Positions 22,441-34,647 of a stretch of DNA of 64,000 nt are shown piece by piece. The stretch spans positions 2,108,001 to 2,172,000 of the forward strand of contig JANUWF010002208.1 of the NCBI GenBank assembly GCA_026120185.1. Direction: 5' to 3'. Position numbers and translations under genes: made by a program. The notes under the pieces are model-generated. The model was not told the DNA's origin. It ran no database searches and saw only the letters and a list, made by a program, of their open reading frames with translations. The stretch comes from Voacanga thouarsii (Eukaryota; Streptophyta; Magnoliopsida; Gentianales; Apocynaceae). Within the stretch, counting starts at the first letter, position 1. Every line of letters starts with the position of its first letter.

Positions 22441-25400
22441 TTAGAGGACTACTGCAAGCCCCTCTTTCTTCGGAGTTGGGACAGTCGCCTTATTTCCAGG
22501 GAAGGCATTACGTGAGATGTCAACCAAAGCCTTGAAGCTATATGGTTCATGCATAGAGAGTTCTGAGAGGACTTTCCTGTTCAGTTGAATGTTCTCCTTC
22601 ATCAGTCCATGCATAAAGTTACCATAGTTAACCTGAAGATAAAGAGAGGAGAAAATAGGCCACATAAGTAATAAAATTCCAGAAAACACAAAGAGGATTA
22701 GTACAAAATACAACAAATAAACAAATAAATAAATAAGAAATACAGCATATCCATAACTTAGAGTATGTAATTGGAAGACATCTGGCAGACTGGCACCTTA
22801 TCGTTTCTCGCTCTACTATATAGTCTTGTAAAAATGAATAGGTGATGTGGATGATGCAGATAACAGAAGGGTCCAAGAATTGGTAATTCTATCTCAAGAT
22901 ATTTCTCCAATCTACCTTTACTGTTGGAAATTCTAGTTTATGAGTCATTAGCTAGGAATATTTCGATAAAATTCGGGGTTTATGCGTCTTAATAGGTCAA
23001 TGGTATTACAACAATTTCTAGACTTGCAGTAACATTCAGAGTCATTGAATTAGTGTAGATTCTTGTTCCCATTTTCTTTTCAGTAGTTCTAGATTTCCTG
23101 ATTTTTCCTTCATAGTGGAAAATTTTTCATTTTTTCAAATCTTTGATAGTTTCCAAAAAGCAAAACATGATTATCAATTCAAGGAAAGACCTTATACAAT
23201 ATTTTGATATACTATCCAATTCATTCTAGACTTTGAGGCATGCATGAAAGGCTCATAAAAGAGGATATTAGTGATCTCAGTCACTCAATGAATCTGAAGC
23301 ATCGTCTAGGTTTGCTTTAGCACCTTACTAAGGATGTGAATGTCCTACTTCTTCCATAATCGGCTTCTTCTTAATGCCGGACTTCCACTTATTGGGCAGA
23401 AGCTCAAGAGAGCTGGGAAGATCATGTACAGATGCACCTTTTATTCTTCCTTCTCTACTGGGCAAGTGAGTTCCTTCTATTTACAAAGAGGCACAGAATG
23501 GTGATACAGCCAACATGGGCCTCCACCTGAATGTGGTTTTTGGCCAGACGAAAACTGTCTCAGGATGGAGGGTGCAAGCCTGAAGGAACTTAAGAGAGTA
23601 AGTTGGCATTACTCTCATTCATTGGCTATTCTATGAAAGCTTATGTGCAAAGCGATTACAAACTCTCTTTCTAAGAGAGAAAGAGACAGATAAAGAACCA
23701 TTAGGTCGATTGGCAGAAGCTGGAAGCTACAAGCTGAAAGCTCCAAGATACTTCACAACTAGTTTCTGTATTGCACAAACTCTTATTAGGGAATCCCGCA
23801 CTCCTTTCTCTTCTGCCACTTTGATCTCTTGTGCTGTTGCCAATGTTGATGACAATTCCACTGGCCCCATTTATCAGCTATGGGGGAAGATTGAAAAGGC
23901 CAAATTTTTTTTTTTTTTCAGGGGGAGGGGGGTCAAAAAAAAAAAATCAAAAGGAAAAAAAAAATGATGTTTTCTGTTGCTATCAAAAGCAACAAAATGA
24001 CTTCTAACCCTCAGAATGTTTGCAATCAGTGCTTCTAATACAAACAATGGTAGAAAATATAACAGAAAAGCAGCTGAGGATGAATGGGGTTATGATTAGA
24101 AGTGGAGATGGCAATTCTGACACTGAAGATCTGGATGAGGATGAGGAAGATGCATGCTTACTTTCACTTTGAAGAAGTACTCTTACCCACCCAAGCAGCA
24201 AAACAAAGATTGCAAGCGAACTTCAATTTTTCACACTGGTGTCTATTATGGCGAAGTAACTAGGAAGCTCCTTATTGATGGAGGTAGATTTATAAATGTA
24301 ATATCTGAAGCTACAGTTGAGAACCTAATCTACTAAAAGAACCACCCCCAGAACCACAAAGTAGCCTGGATTAGCAGTATCACAATGTTTGGTAAGTCTA
24401 ACTCATGGCCCTCATTGTGATTCAATTTGGTGTGGCATCATTCCAATGATTGTTACACATCCTATTGAGTCGTCCTTGGCTATCTGATCAAGAGGTGACA
24501 CAGTGGTAAGGCAAAAACTTAGTCTTTCGAGCTTAAAGACAAACAGGGTGGCCCTAGAGCCTGTGAGCATAAACTACGAGGGAAGATCAAGCAAAAAAGA
24601 CTGAGAAAGTTGAGCAGATTGTGAAACAAGACAACATGCAATTCATTGAACAAGAAGTTAAAGAAAAAGATGCTCTGGTTACTCCTTTAGCTCTACTTGA
24701 TAATGCAGAATTTTTTGTTCCAGATCCTACATTTGAAACCCAGGCAAGTGAGCTTAGTTTATCAATAACATCCAAGGCCCAAAAGGAATTTGGCAAGGAT
24801 AGCACAAGAGCATGTATTTTATCCACAATGTGGCTGAAGGTGAAACTTTGTCAAAAAAGACAGCAGAAACTGATTTTCAACAAGACACCTTACTGCACAA
24901 GGAGGATGAGTACTTGAGTTTTGGAGTATGATGTTGAGGAGACTAGACAACAATTTGCTTGAATCTATGGAAGTTGCTGGCTTTCAAGCAATACAGTAAG
25001 ATATAATCCCAGAAATAGCACCTCAAGAGGTTCTTTTCATTCAGGATGATGGTCAATGCATTAAATAACCTGCTAAAAAGACTTTAATGCGTGATTCTTC
25101 TATGTATAGTTATAATTTTGATGAGATTTATTAATTTAACAACTATGAAATTCATGAAATCACAGAGGAAAAGTGAAGTGCTGAAGTGTATGATAGTGTT
25201 TTAATTGAAGAACAGCTGGAAACCAATTAGGAGAAGGATGCAGTTGATGCAGGACCATTTCAACTTCAACTGTGGCTGATATGATGGTGCATAAGTTAGG
25301 AAGCAGTGATAAAAAAGAAAGAACATATACAAACACACTTCGATTTGGAGCTATAACCTCACGTAGTATCAGTGTAAGCCTGTTCTATTAGGACCTTAGA

Positions 25401-26675
25401 AAAATACCACATTAAAAAGGCTAATGGGTCTAAACTCGTTTAACATTTTCTGTGTTCTGGACTTTGGGAATTTAAAGGAAAAAGGGTAAAACCTCACAAC
25501 AAACAATAATATTTCATCATTCCATAATCCCTACCTCATCTAGAGATATTTATAGATCTCAAAACTCTAGAATCGAAAGTACTAACAAAAAAGAGGTAGC
25601 CAAGCTTTTCCGTCCAAGTTACTTTTTCTAATGGTGCTTGATCCCCAAGAAGTGGGCTATTCATCCTCTCAAGCGCCATGGTTTCTCCTTTATTTATACT
25701 TAAAATGAAAGGAAAAATTTTCAAATAAACCTATGGAAATAAAATGTCTACACAACATATAGATCAAAATAGATCTCTTCTCAAAAAGAGAAGCCTTTAT
25801 TAGAATCAAGCAGGGATACACTCAAAAGGTGTTTGTGAGGTATATTTTGAGCAGACAGCTAAAGGAATAGGGAGGGGATGAGAACAAAAACCATCTAACA
25901 AAACATCCCAAATTATGCAGATATTAATGTGCTGTGGATCCAGGCGGCGATGCTCTTTCCAGAAAATATACGGGATATTATAACATTATGTTTGACTAAT
26001 CCATTTCCTTCACCAAAAAGTTAAATTCTCACAAGCCAAATATCAAGCAAATATACACATATCATGCTGCCAAAATTCATTCATTAGCTTGAATCCTCCC
26101 AAAAGAACTTTTTCTCCTACTATACTATGTCATTTGACAGTCAAAATTACTTTGTTAAAGAAAAATAAACAAAACCCAACATATGAAAATCTGCGACCAT
26201 TGGAAACATATATTCAGCCTATTTATGACTTAGTGATGAAGTATACAGAGTTCTCAAAAATATATAAAAAAGAAAGAAAACTAAATAAAGACAACCCTTT
26301 TTCCTAGAAATTATTAACACCTATGATTCATTTGGGTTCCACCATTTAAATCTCAATTGAATAACCACAAACAAATTCATTATCCACACAGAAACTTAAC
26401 AAGAAGAATACCTATTAACACAAACAAAATCGTTAAAAAATGACAAATTTTCGCCAAAAAAAAAAAAGTTAACGGGCTATTAAACGTACTCCGTGTTGGC
26501 GAGTGCCGGCATTGATGCGCTCAATCCAAAGGGAGCGCATGTCTCGCTTCTTATTGCGGCGGTCTCTGTAGGAGTATTGAAGGGCCTTCTCCACCCGCTC
26601 TCTTGCTATTCTTATGCAATTCTTTGCTCTTCCTCTGAAACCCTTTGCTAATTTCAGCACTTCTTTCTTGTTCAT
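22441..26675 (-). CDS. Nuclear gene for bacterial-type ribosomal protein L20 (bL20, probably mitochondrial)
   Basis: Two exons on the minus strand encode 125 residues. Exon 1 is 26675-26490 (62 codons, ATG at 26673-26675), with [16 protein letters not shown] and [20 protein letters not shown]. Exon 2 is 22632-22441 (63 codons plus TAA), beginning [20 protein letters not shown] and ending with a short basic tail. The splice sites are GTACGT (26489-26484) and TTATCTTCAG ending at 22633; the intron falls between codons and is 3857 bp. Joined, they give the complete bL20 fold region that binds 23S-type rRNA early in large-subunit assembly. From family knowledge, the short nuclear plant L20 of about 126 residues starting MNKKE is the mitochondrial form; there is no long cleavable presequence, so import would use an internal signal. 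No stops, frameshifts or replaced conserved residues are seen. It is the only intact-looking host gene in the window. The 5' UTR lies from 26676 upward. Confidence 0.95.
22633..26489 (-). other. Large intron of the L20 gene
   Basis: A 3.86 kb intron with a GT donor at 26489-26488 and an AG acceptor at 22634-22633. It contains a plus-strand gypsy-type fragment at about 24004-24960, a poly-T/poly-A patch near 23905-23970, and otherwise no recognisable feature. The frames 22628-22876, 23710-23967 and 26089-26307 lie within it and have no family resemblance I can support. Confidence 0.88.
24004..24960 (+). pseudogene. Degenerate Ty3-gypsy gag-protease fragment inside the L20 intron
   Basis: On the plus strand, opposite to L20, translation gives [20 protein letters not shown] followed by [17 protein letters not shown], the gypsy aspartic protease core (usually IDGGSSLNVVS), with Gly-Arg in place of Gly-Ser after the catalytic Asp. 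After a stop come [11 protein letters not shown] and, near 24430, [16 protein letters not shown], recalling the WCDVLPMDVGHILLGRPW segment. The frame 24621-24917 further on is Lys/Glu-rich. An acidic stretch (DEDEEDA-like, about 24130-24150) lies upstream. Stops and frameshifts abound. No LTRs were identified around it, so the limits are approximate. Confidence 0.7.
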
Positions 26676-26836
26676 TTTTGTTTCTTTCGATCTCCTCTCT
26701 CACGCTGATGCTGTACAGTAGCTTTGAGGTTCAAGCTGCGGTTTTTTATCGGACGGCTGGTAATACTGCCAGAGCAATTCTACTCCTGCAAGAGCAATTT
26801 TCCAGAAAATAACAATGTTGACGGTTATAAATAATT

Positions 26837-27756
26837 GAATAAAATATATCAATTACTCCTAAACTTTTATAAATTTTGATTTTCACATTCGAATTTTAAA
26901 ATATGTGATTTTAATCTTCAAACTTTTAAAACACCTAAAAGATAACCCTTTCAATAATAAAAGTTCAAATACAATACAAAATTACTAAATTTTAGCTCTC
27001 ATTCCCCTATTTTTAATTTCTAAAATATTATTCTTCAACTTTAATTTCACTCTCTTCTCTTTGAATTTCTTCATTTATCAACAATAATTTTAAGATATAA
27101 CTTCAAACCTTTTATGCGACTCAATAATCTTGAGATTACTCGTTTGCACTTTTTTGAATCTAACCATATAACAAAAATAATATATTTTACCTTTTAATAA
27201 ACAAAACTAAGACGTAAAGATGAAGAAGAAAAAAATCGATTCAGTTCTTGATGAATATTAATTTTCTTGGCATCTTTACAGGAAGGAAAAATAAATTTAA
27301 AAGCAAAAGTGAATTACAAAAAAAAAAAAATCTAAAAAGAGAAGTAAGAGACACGCAAGTCGTAGTAGTCTTTTTCTGTTATATATAAAAGTTACTTTAT
27401 AAGAATTAGAAGGATGACACTACATTGTGAGAGTTGAGTAAATGAAAATACCTATAAAATAGGTCATATGGAAGTCATGCGATGAACTTCCGTGAGCACT
27501 TAATAGTTTTAATTAATGGAAGAGCTAATTCGAAGAGAAAATAGCGAGATTAAAATTGAAGAATAATATTTTAGAAATAAAAATAGGAGAATGAGAGCTA
27601 AAATCTAGTGATTTTGTATTGTACTTGAGCTTTTATTGTTGAAAGGGTTAATTTTTATATATTTTAAAAGTTTAAGAGCTAAAATCAAGCATTTTAAAGT
27701 TTGAGGGTAGAAATCAAAATTTGTGAAAGTTCAAGGGTGGCTGACATATTTTGTCC
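26837..27756. mobile_element. Non-autonomous Mutator-like element with about 220-bp terminal inverted repeats
   Basis: TAAATAATT occurs at 26828-26836 and 27757-27765 as a 9-bp target duplication. The 920-bp element has long inverted repeats: the left starts GAATAAAATATATC and the right, reverse complemented, starts GGACAAAATATGTC. Matching continues through words such as AAATTTTGATTT, TTCAATAATAAAAG and ATATTATTCTTCAA for over 200 bases. There is no open frame. It sits about 160 bp upstream of the L20 start codon, so it lies in or close to that gene's promoter. A degraded second copy is at 54181-54967. Confidence 0.88.
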
Positions 27757-27788
27757 TAAATAATTTTTAAAACTTAAGTTTTATTTTG

Positions 27789-27997
27789 GGCAAAATCTCC
27801 AATTTGATCCCTTACCAATTATTTTCAGTCGGTTATGGTCCCTAATCTTTGTTTTCATCTTTTTAGATCTCATAGATATTTTTTTACAACTCATTAGGTC
27901 ATTCTGTCAATCACACCATTAATTTGTCACTTTTTGTAAGGGTAAATATGGAAGTTCATTATATTTTTACACCGGTGGACTGCCCATGATTCGTTTA
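27789..27997 (+). repeat. Left terminal inverted repeat of the 7 kb MULE
   Basis: It pairs with the reverse complement of 34648-34834. The left copy has about 20 extra bases near 27930-27950. Conserved words include CGGTTATGGTCC and TTTTTAGATC. Confidence 0.93.
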
Positions 27998-28155
27998 TCT
28001 AACTTATGTATTCTCCTCTTCCTCATCTCGTGAAGAAGAACTCGACTAAGGAGGAACAATAGGCTTGCAGAGATGGTGGATTGAAGAGGTTTGGTTGTTG
28101 GCAGAAGGAGTCCTATATTGAAGAACAATTTACTTGTTTCTTAGCCAAAAAAATC

Positions 28156-28501
28156 ATGCCTTCAATGTCTTTAAGTGAGCAAAAGAGAGGAATAACTTCA
28201 AATCTTTCTTCCCATTGCTATTGTAGAAGACCAACAATTTTATTAACTTCTTGGATAGATGTATACCCGGGAAGGCGATACCTTCGGTGTGAGCTACCTC
28301 AGGCATGTATTACTTCTGTTGTAATTAGAATGAAAAAATAATTGTTTAGCCATTTTTTAAATATTTTTGTTACAGTAGGCAAATGGGGGCTGTCGTTTTT
28401 GGGTTTGGATTGATCCGAAAATTTGCGACAGATCTAAAGTGGTGATTCTAGGATTGCTGAGAAGGATTAGAAGGCTTGAAGAGGAAAGAAACTCTCGATG
28501 A
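28156..28501 (+). pseudogene. GRF-type zinc finger protein remnant carried by the MULE
   Basis: Exon 1 (ATG at 28156) encodes SSHCYCRRPTILLTSWIDVY followed by PGRRYLRC, the GRF zinc finger signature (C-x-C ... RTSWT..NPGRRF..C). A second segment from about 28379 encodes GCRFWVWIDPKICDRSKVVI and then LLRRIRRLEEERNSR, the usual second half (Cys, aromatic, Trp.D) plus a short coiled coil, ending at the TGA 28499-28501. An intron of about 85 bp must lie between, from a GTGAGC near 28289 to an acceptor at 28375 or 28378; neither choice gives a perfect junction, so the gene may be broken. The direction is opposite to the transposase. GRF fingers bind nucleic acid in other proteins; the role here is unknown. 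Confidence 0.7.
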
Positions 28502-29440
28502 CAAGGAGAAAATTTCTTGGAGGAAGAAGGTATTGAAGATCACTTCTTACATTGTGCTTCTGATAAAATTCGGAGGAAGTACTAGACATGGGATTGTTTT
28601 TATCCCAAAATTACTATGAGATGTGCTGGCATTTATTGGTTTTTGTATGTGTTTTGGAAGGATTTAGACATTGTAAACTGCCTTTGCAATATGCACATTA
28701 ACCCATTTCAAAATGTTTAATTAATATTCTCCCTTGATGGCATTAGTTTTTGTTTCTTAGTCATTGGACATATACCTTTTACAGTATTTGATATTAGATT
28801 TCTGGAAGGTTAAAAATACCGCAATGAATTCACATAAGCACTTGGTAGTGAATCTTCATTGGAAGGCTTTTTGTATGTTTGGTAAACCTCTTTGCAGATT
28901 GGCTTCACTACAATAATGACTTTATAGTGCAGTGGGCAATGACTTCGCTTAAAAATATGTGCACTAACAGTCACTCCAAACAATGTTACATTACTAGTTG
29001 CATATATATTTATTCAAGGGCCCTGTCTTCAATGTACATTAAGCAAAATCCTATAACCATCTTCAATGCAAATAAAAAATGCAATAATACAAAAATGATA
29101 AAGATTAAATGATATGAGAATAAAGGCCACTAACATGTTCATTAATCAAAAGACTAGTTATCACAAATCAATAGTTGCTGCTGATGTGTAATAAGCATTC
29201 ATTATATTACCAATGCTATTAGTCAGCATATACATCCTAGCAGAACATCAACAAAAAAAATATGAATTTGTAGTCAACATATCTACCCTAACATCATTAA
29301 CAACCAAGAAGAAGACCATTACTTTTCCATGTATTCAACTACAAAATATCTAGACTATCACAAAAATTGTTGGTTGTAAAACTAGTCCTTCAATCATCCC
29401 TTGTCAAAATAGTTGCATATGTTCTCCTTCGGTCTAGCTC
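28502..29440. other. MULE interior without recognised gene
   Basis: AT-rich sequence between the GRF-like remnant and the end of the transposase gene. The frame 28879-29112 is not supported by any motif. Confidence 0.5.
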
Positions 29441-29559
29441 AGCTGTAGGAACTTTGCATATTGCTTGGTTATGGCCAATCTGTGCACACTAGCTGCATCT
29501 CGTTGGCTTTCTCTTCTTTCCTGTAAGCTATTTACATGGAAATAGTAGGAGGGGAGTTA

Positions 29560-32524
29560 CAAATAAGAAAAAGGAAAAAAGGAATTAAATGTGAATCTCG
29601 TGTGTAACTCTTTCACTTTGGTAAAATTGAGGATTGTTAGAGAAAATAACCTTTGAACATTCTGCTTGCTCAGTGATTGGCACTGCTGAGGCATGATCAG
29701 TGATAGGCACCGAGACTTGCTTAGTCTCAATGATTGGTATTGCTGAGACTTCATCAGTGGTAAGCTGTGGTTATGGAATAGAAGCTTGATGCGGTTGTGG
29801 TTGTGGCAGATCCATTGAACTTTCGTGTGAAGTCAGTTCCATAGCTACTTCATGCTCATGTCAACTTTCAAGTACTTATATTGAGAGTTGACATTGCATG
29901 ACCTTTTATTGTGGCCCAAGTCTCCACATCTACCACATTTATTTAAGTTCTGGGCTCCATCATCTTTACCAACATTGATTTTCTTGTCTTTTTGTGGGCA
30001 TTTTTTGGTATTATATCCGGAAGAACCACAACGCCTACATTTTATACTCCCAAAACCTACTCTTGAGAGTTTCCTTGCACCATTGGTTGTAATTGTACAA
30101 GCTTTCTCCCTTACTTCTAACTTTCTTTTCTTTTTTGGTCTGCTTGGAAGCTTCAGGGCCACAGGAGGCTTCAGTTCTAGCAATTTTCATTTTGGCCAAT
30201 TATTTGGTCCATTGCAAGGATGTATGACTAACTCATAAGCCATTTTATATGAACCAATACTATAACAATCATCAATATAGTCTTTTAGGTCATTACTTTC
30301 ATATCCAATTGCTGAAATTCCATGCGTGCAAGGGATCCCAAAAAGTTCCCATTTTCTGTAGGTGCACTTTCTATTCTCTGTGTCAACTAAAAATTTCTCT
30401 AAAGATTTGGTGTCCCTAACTTCGAACTTGTAACCACCGACATGTGAAACGATACAGGAGGCAGACTCCTCAACCAACTTTTCAAGCCTATTTTTAATCC
30501 TTAGGCAAATCTTGCCCTTTTGCTTCTGAATCCATACCCTTCTCGATTGAAGTCTCAACATTAGGTATGCACGTACTCTTTCAAGCAAACTAAGTATCAG
30601 TTTAGACCTTGTTGCCAAGATTTGCAAATTGAATGTCTCACTCTAGTTGTTCAATAAAATATCACACTTAGTTTGGGTGTTGAAGTGTGACCTACTCTAG
30701 TGTTTAGGGTGTGTGTGCTTACACAACCAAGCATGGGCATCTTCGTCAAAGTCTTTCAACAATTGCATTTCACTCTCAAATTTATTAGGATACGTAGCCT
30801 TTGCAACTTTCCACATCATGTCTTTCAAAGCAGTCCCTGAGTGTTTTTGCATGAAGTTGTTGTATAGGTGTCTGACACAGTGTCTGCATTCCACAAAGGG
30901 CAATAGATTTCCTACTGCTTGTCCTAAACCTTGAAAATAAAAAAAGAACCAAGTGAGTTTGATGAAAAAAACCAAGTAAGGAGAGAACTAAGTGCTTGCA
31001 TATTACCTTCTGTCTATCAGAGATAAAGCACCAGTCCTGTTATTTACATATATTCAAATCTTCAATGAGCCCCTCTATGAACTAAGTCTAAGATGATTTG
31101 GTTTTAGCCTCCACAACGGTATAAGCGATGGGATAAAGGCTATTGTTGGCATCAATACCAATAATAGTCAACATGATACCAGGATGAGGACCTTTTAAAA
31201 AAGTCTCATCTAGTTCAACAAGCTTTCTACAACCTCTTAGAAAACCCTCCCTCAAAGCTGCCAAACACACATACATTCTTTTGAAAACCTATTCACTTTT
31301 TTGCTCATCCTCAACAACATCAATATAAATGGTACTGCCTAAGTTGGTTCTCCTGATTTCCTCGTAATAATCATTCCAAAGCTTGTATTGGTCTTTATAT
31401 CTTTCTTCAATCATCAACTTAGCTTCTGCCTTTATTTTATAAACCTTAGGTCTTGTGATGTGCGTATTCAACTGCTCATGCACCTTCTCTAGAAATTCAG
31501 TTGCATTCACACCCCGTTTACTTTTGAAGTCATCTACATATTTCATGGCAATAAATCTTGGAGAACTAAGGGGCTGGAATGTACATCTTGCACATGTATG
31601 CTTGGGCTACAATGTTTGAATTTGGAAACTTGAGGTTTCTCCAACCTTATGTGTGTGTACCAGCCAATCACAATTCCTCCCTTTGTAAGTAGCCCTCACT
31701 CTAATCCGGTCATTTTTCTTGAAAAAATTCATCCTGCCCCACTTGACCCCATGATGGATGATAGCTCTTTTTAATTCCCCTTTAGTCTTAAAAATTAATC
31801 CTTCTTGGAATTGAGGGTCATCCATATCTCCTCCTGCATTAAAGAATGGCCAATTGTTAGTGTTTATGTATTTCACGACTTCTTCCTCATTAGTTTGTTG
31901 GGGTTTGGAGTACTCTTTATCTAAATCATCTGTGCCATTGCTAGCACACTATTCTCGGACTTCATCCTCAACTTCCAAGTTTTCTACATCCCCCTTATTT
32001 GGATTCAGTAAATATTTTTTATAGGTCCCAAATTTAGCTCCTCTCTTATTTTTTTTGCCGACATGTTGCTGTCATTTTGATTGTTGTTCTCCAATGTCAT
32101 GGGTAGTGGCTAAAGATGCTGCTTGAGTTTAAGTTTGTTGTTCCGATTGTTGCTATTGGTTAGTGACTGAAGCACTCTGTCTTTGAACCTCTAACCTAAC
32201 ATTTGTTTCAAAATCTCCCACATCTTCCTCAACAATTTGTTTAATTACGTCCTCATTTTCCTCATCAGTAAGATTGTAATCAGAGTCCAAAAACTGATCT
32301 CCTACATCAGACTATCTACCTCCCTCATTACCTTCCATAACAACTCCATCTTCTACAATCTGCTTACCCTCATTTCTAGTGACGGTTTCTTCCAACACAT
32401 CATGATTTTGATCACTCTCTACATACTTCTTTTCTACATCAATTGCTGGCTGCAAATTGGGAGCTAGAATATCATCCTGTTCAAAAGACAACATGTCTAT
32501 TTCTTTTGCCATTGCTTCTTGCAT
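29560..32524 (-). pseudogene. MURA-type MULE transposase, decayed
   Basis: Minus-strand order of domains: an acidic N-terminus from the ATG at 32524; the MuDR DNA-binding region (31876-31607; FKTKGELKRAIIHHGVKWGR, then CDWLVHTHKVGE); a linker (31546-31289); the MULE catalytic domain with LVELDETFLKGPHPG (first Asp at 31208-31210) and ISDRQK (second Asp at 31016-31018); VECRHCVRHLYNNF (about 30880); CDILLNN (about 30660). A SWIM finger at about 30366-30310 reads CTYRKWELFGIPCTHG, with Tyr in place of the second Cys. Two C-terminal zinc knuckles follow: CRRCGSSGYNTKKC (His replaced by Tyr) and CGRCGDLGHNKRSC (intact). An intron probably separates ISDRQK (ends 31007) from GLGQAVGNLLPF (starts about 30930). 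At least eight in-frame stops occur, so it is not functional. Confidence 0.92.
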
Positions 32525-32539
32525 CTTGGCATCACTGCT

Positions 32540-33730
32540 TGCTGATTATTGAAGCACATATAGTTGCTGCTGGAGTATCGAAGATCTCACTGTCCTAATT
32601 ACTTGAGTCCTGAGTTGATTCGCCTACATTAGCTAGAACATCTTTAGTAGGTGAGTACAAAATTTGCCTGAATTCACTGAACTCCTTTGTACTAAACCAG
32701 TCCCTTCTCATCTACAATCATCCCAAAAACACAAAGTTGTTAGAGAACTTATAAGGATGTCTTCCAAAAGTCCTAAGTTGTTTTAGTTACAAAAAAAAAA
32801 AAACTAAAAAAAAAACAGGGGACTAACTTAATTGAGATACTTACAAAATAAGGGTAACCATCATCAACACAAAACCTTGAAGGAGCATTGATCATAAATA
32901 ATTTGGCATAGTATAAAATATAAAATCCATATTCTTCATCTCCTGTTTGTCGAGGAACCTAAGCAAGAAATCACTTTACATTTAGTAGCTACACCAACAT
33001 ACAACCAAAGAGTCATAAGTAATGTTCCAAGAAAGCAATCGAACCAACTAACCTACCGTAGGAACCAACAATGGAATTTTTTTTAACCACGTATTAGAAC
33101 ATAGTCCAAATTTGATTGAAGATATTACTTTCTAATATGTGGTTCTATGTTATCTTTTGTATTTTGCAATGAGTCCAACAACACCATAGAAAGACTCTTT
33201 AAATTTGAATTCTCTTCATTGAATTCACATAAAATTAGAAGCCGCCAGTGTCCACTAAACAAAAAAACATATAACATTAGCATTCAAGCTCAATATATCA
33301 ATATTTAGCATGTGTTAGATGGAGTACCATTTCCTTTAAATAGAAATGGAGAACGTACTATATCACAATTGGAACAAAAACATATTGCTTTGAGAAAATA
33401 TCTTGCTTCCCAATCCAACTTAAGACTTTCTTTCTATCATACATTGTATAAATGCTAAACCACAATGAGTCCACAAGCACAAATGAGCTCCTCTTGTCAT
33501 TGGGTAGTCCATTCCAAATCAATCTGATAAGGATTAGTTGTTCATTAAACAATGTAATTAGGCTACAAAATCAATCAAGTGAAAATTTATAGTGGGGTAG
33601 TTTCAAAGCATACTCAAAATAGTGCTCAAATATTTTTGAGTCAAACATTTCAGATATGATAGTGGAGTTACTAGGCTTCCGATTCCTCAATATAGGCATT
33701 TTTGTCCTCTTGGAAAATTGCATCAAATTT
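32540..33730 (-). pseudogene. Ulp1/C48 (SUMO-protease-like) gene remnant inside the MULE
   Basis: Minus strand, apparently four or five exons. First segment (about 33720-33370): SSFVLVDSLWFSIYTMYDRK and then IGKQDIFSKQYVFVPI. The second starts near 33256: SGHWRLLILCEFNEEN (His of the catalytic HW), SLSMVLLDSLQNTKDNIEPH (Asp in LDSL). A short one ends KKIPLLVPT before a GTAGGT donor at about 33062. The next (about 32966-32846) has VPRQTGDEEYGFYILYYAKL and ends before GTAAGT. In this family the last motif is Q-x5-CG; here Cys is replaced by Tyr (TAT), so the protease would be inactive. A further segment RRDWFSTKEFSEFRQILY follows (about 32710-32600). Ulp1 enzymes process SUMO and related modifiers; whether any activity was retained earlier is unknown. 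Confidence 0.82.
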
Positions 33731-34647
33731 TCAAATCAATTCTTCAAGACCTAACAAAACGATTAGAAAATATTAATTTTGAAAGAAAACTTATTGTTAA
33801 TTAATATTCAAGGGAAATCTATGAAGTACTATGATCATCAAGTCTTAGCATATACAATGGTAAGTACTGATTTTTAGCCCCCCTCCTTCCAAAGCTATTG
33901 CAGTAGTTATATAATCAATTTTCTAGAAGTTATGGGTTGCTATCCATTAATTTTGGTAACAATATTTGTGCGCTAATTTTGGCACATAATATCAAGAACT
34001 AAGATTAGAAAGTTCCTCTATTTGTAAAAGTTGTTAAATCTATCTATACCACTCAAGTAACTAAAGAGAAATTATAGATAAGAAGATAGAAATATTCTAA
34101 TTCTATCTATTTGTGTGCAAATCCAGTATTCAGGGATCACAGTAATCGATTCCATGACACCATAGAAGTACTCTTGATTTACGGAAACACGTGAAGAAAA
34201 AGGCATGAATTTTCCCTATGCACTATACTATATTCTAACAACCATTATAGAATATGTATTTGGGACTAGGTAACAGTAAGAAAGGCATCACCTTTTGTCT
34301 ACATGTTGGGCAGACATGGGACAACAATAAAGAATAGAAAATTTTGTCTGACAAAAATATTGCACCATTCTCTTTACCTCCAGTGTTGGTGTTATCACAG
34401 AAGTCGGGTCGAATGCTTTCACGGAAGAACTAGACCCAACTTAGGAGTGGCGACAAGAATAGGGGAGAGAGAGATTGTTGCTGTAAAAAGAAACGAAGAG
34501 AAAGAAAGAGAAGGTGGCTAGTTGGGCGGCTACAGCTTCCTATGTGCCATTTTTAGTTAGATAATGACCTCACCTTCCACCCAAAGAACACCAGAACCCA
34601 TGGATTTTGTTGGGAGGCATAGATCCATTTCGGCCTCCATCTTTCTA

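Noticed and set aside
28879..29112. 77-codon plus-strand frame containing CACTACAA near 28906, considered as a CACTA end
   Set aside because: It lacks the following AAGAAAA and subterminal repeats and lies inside the MULE.
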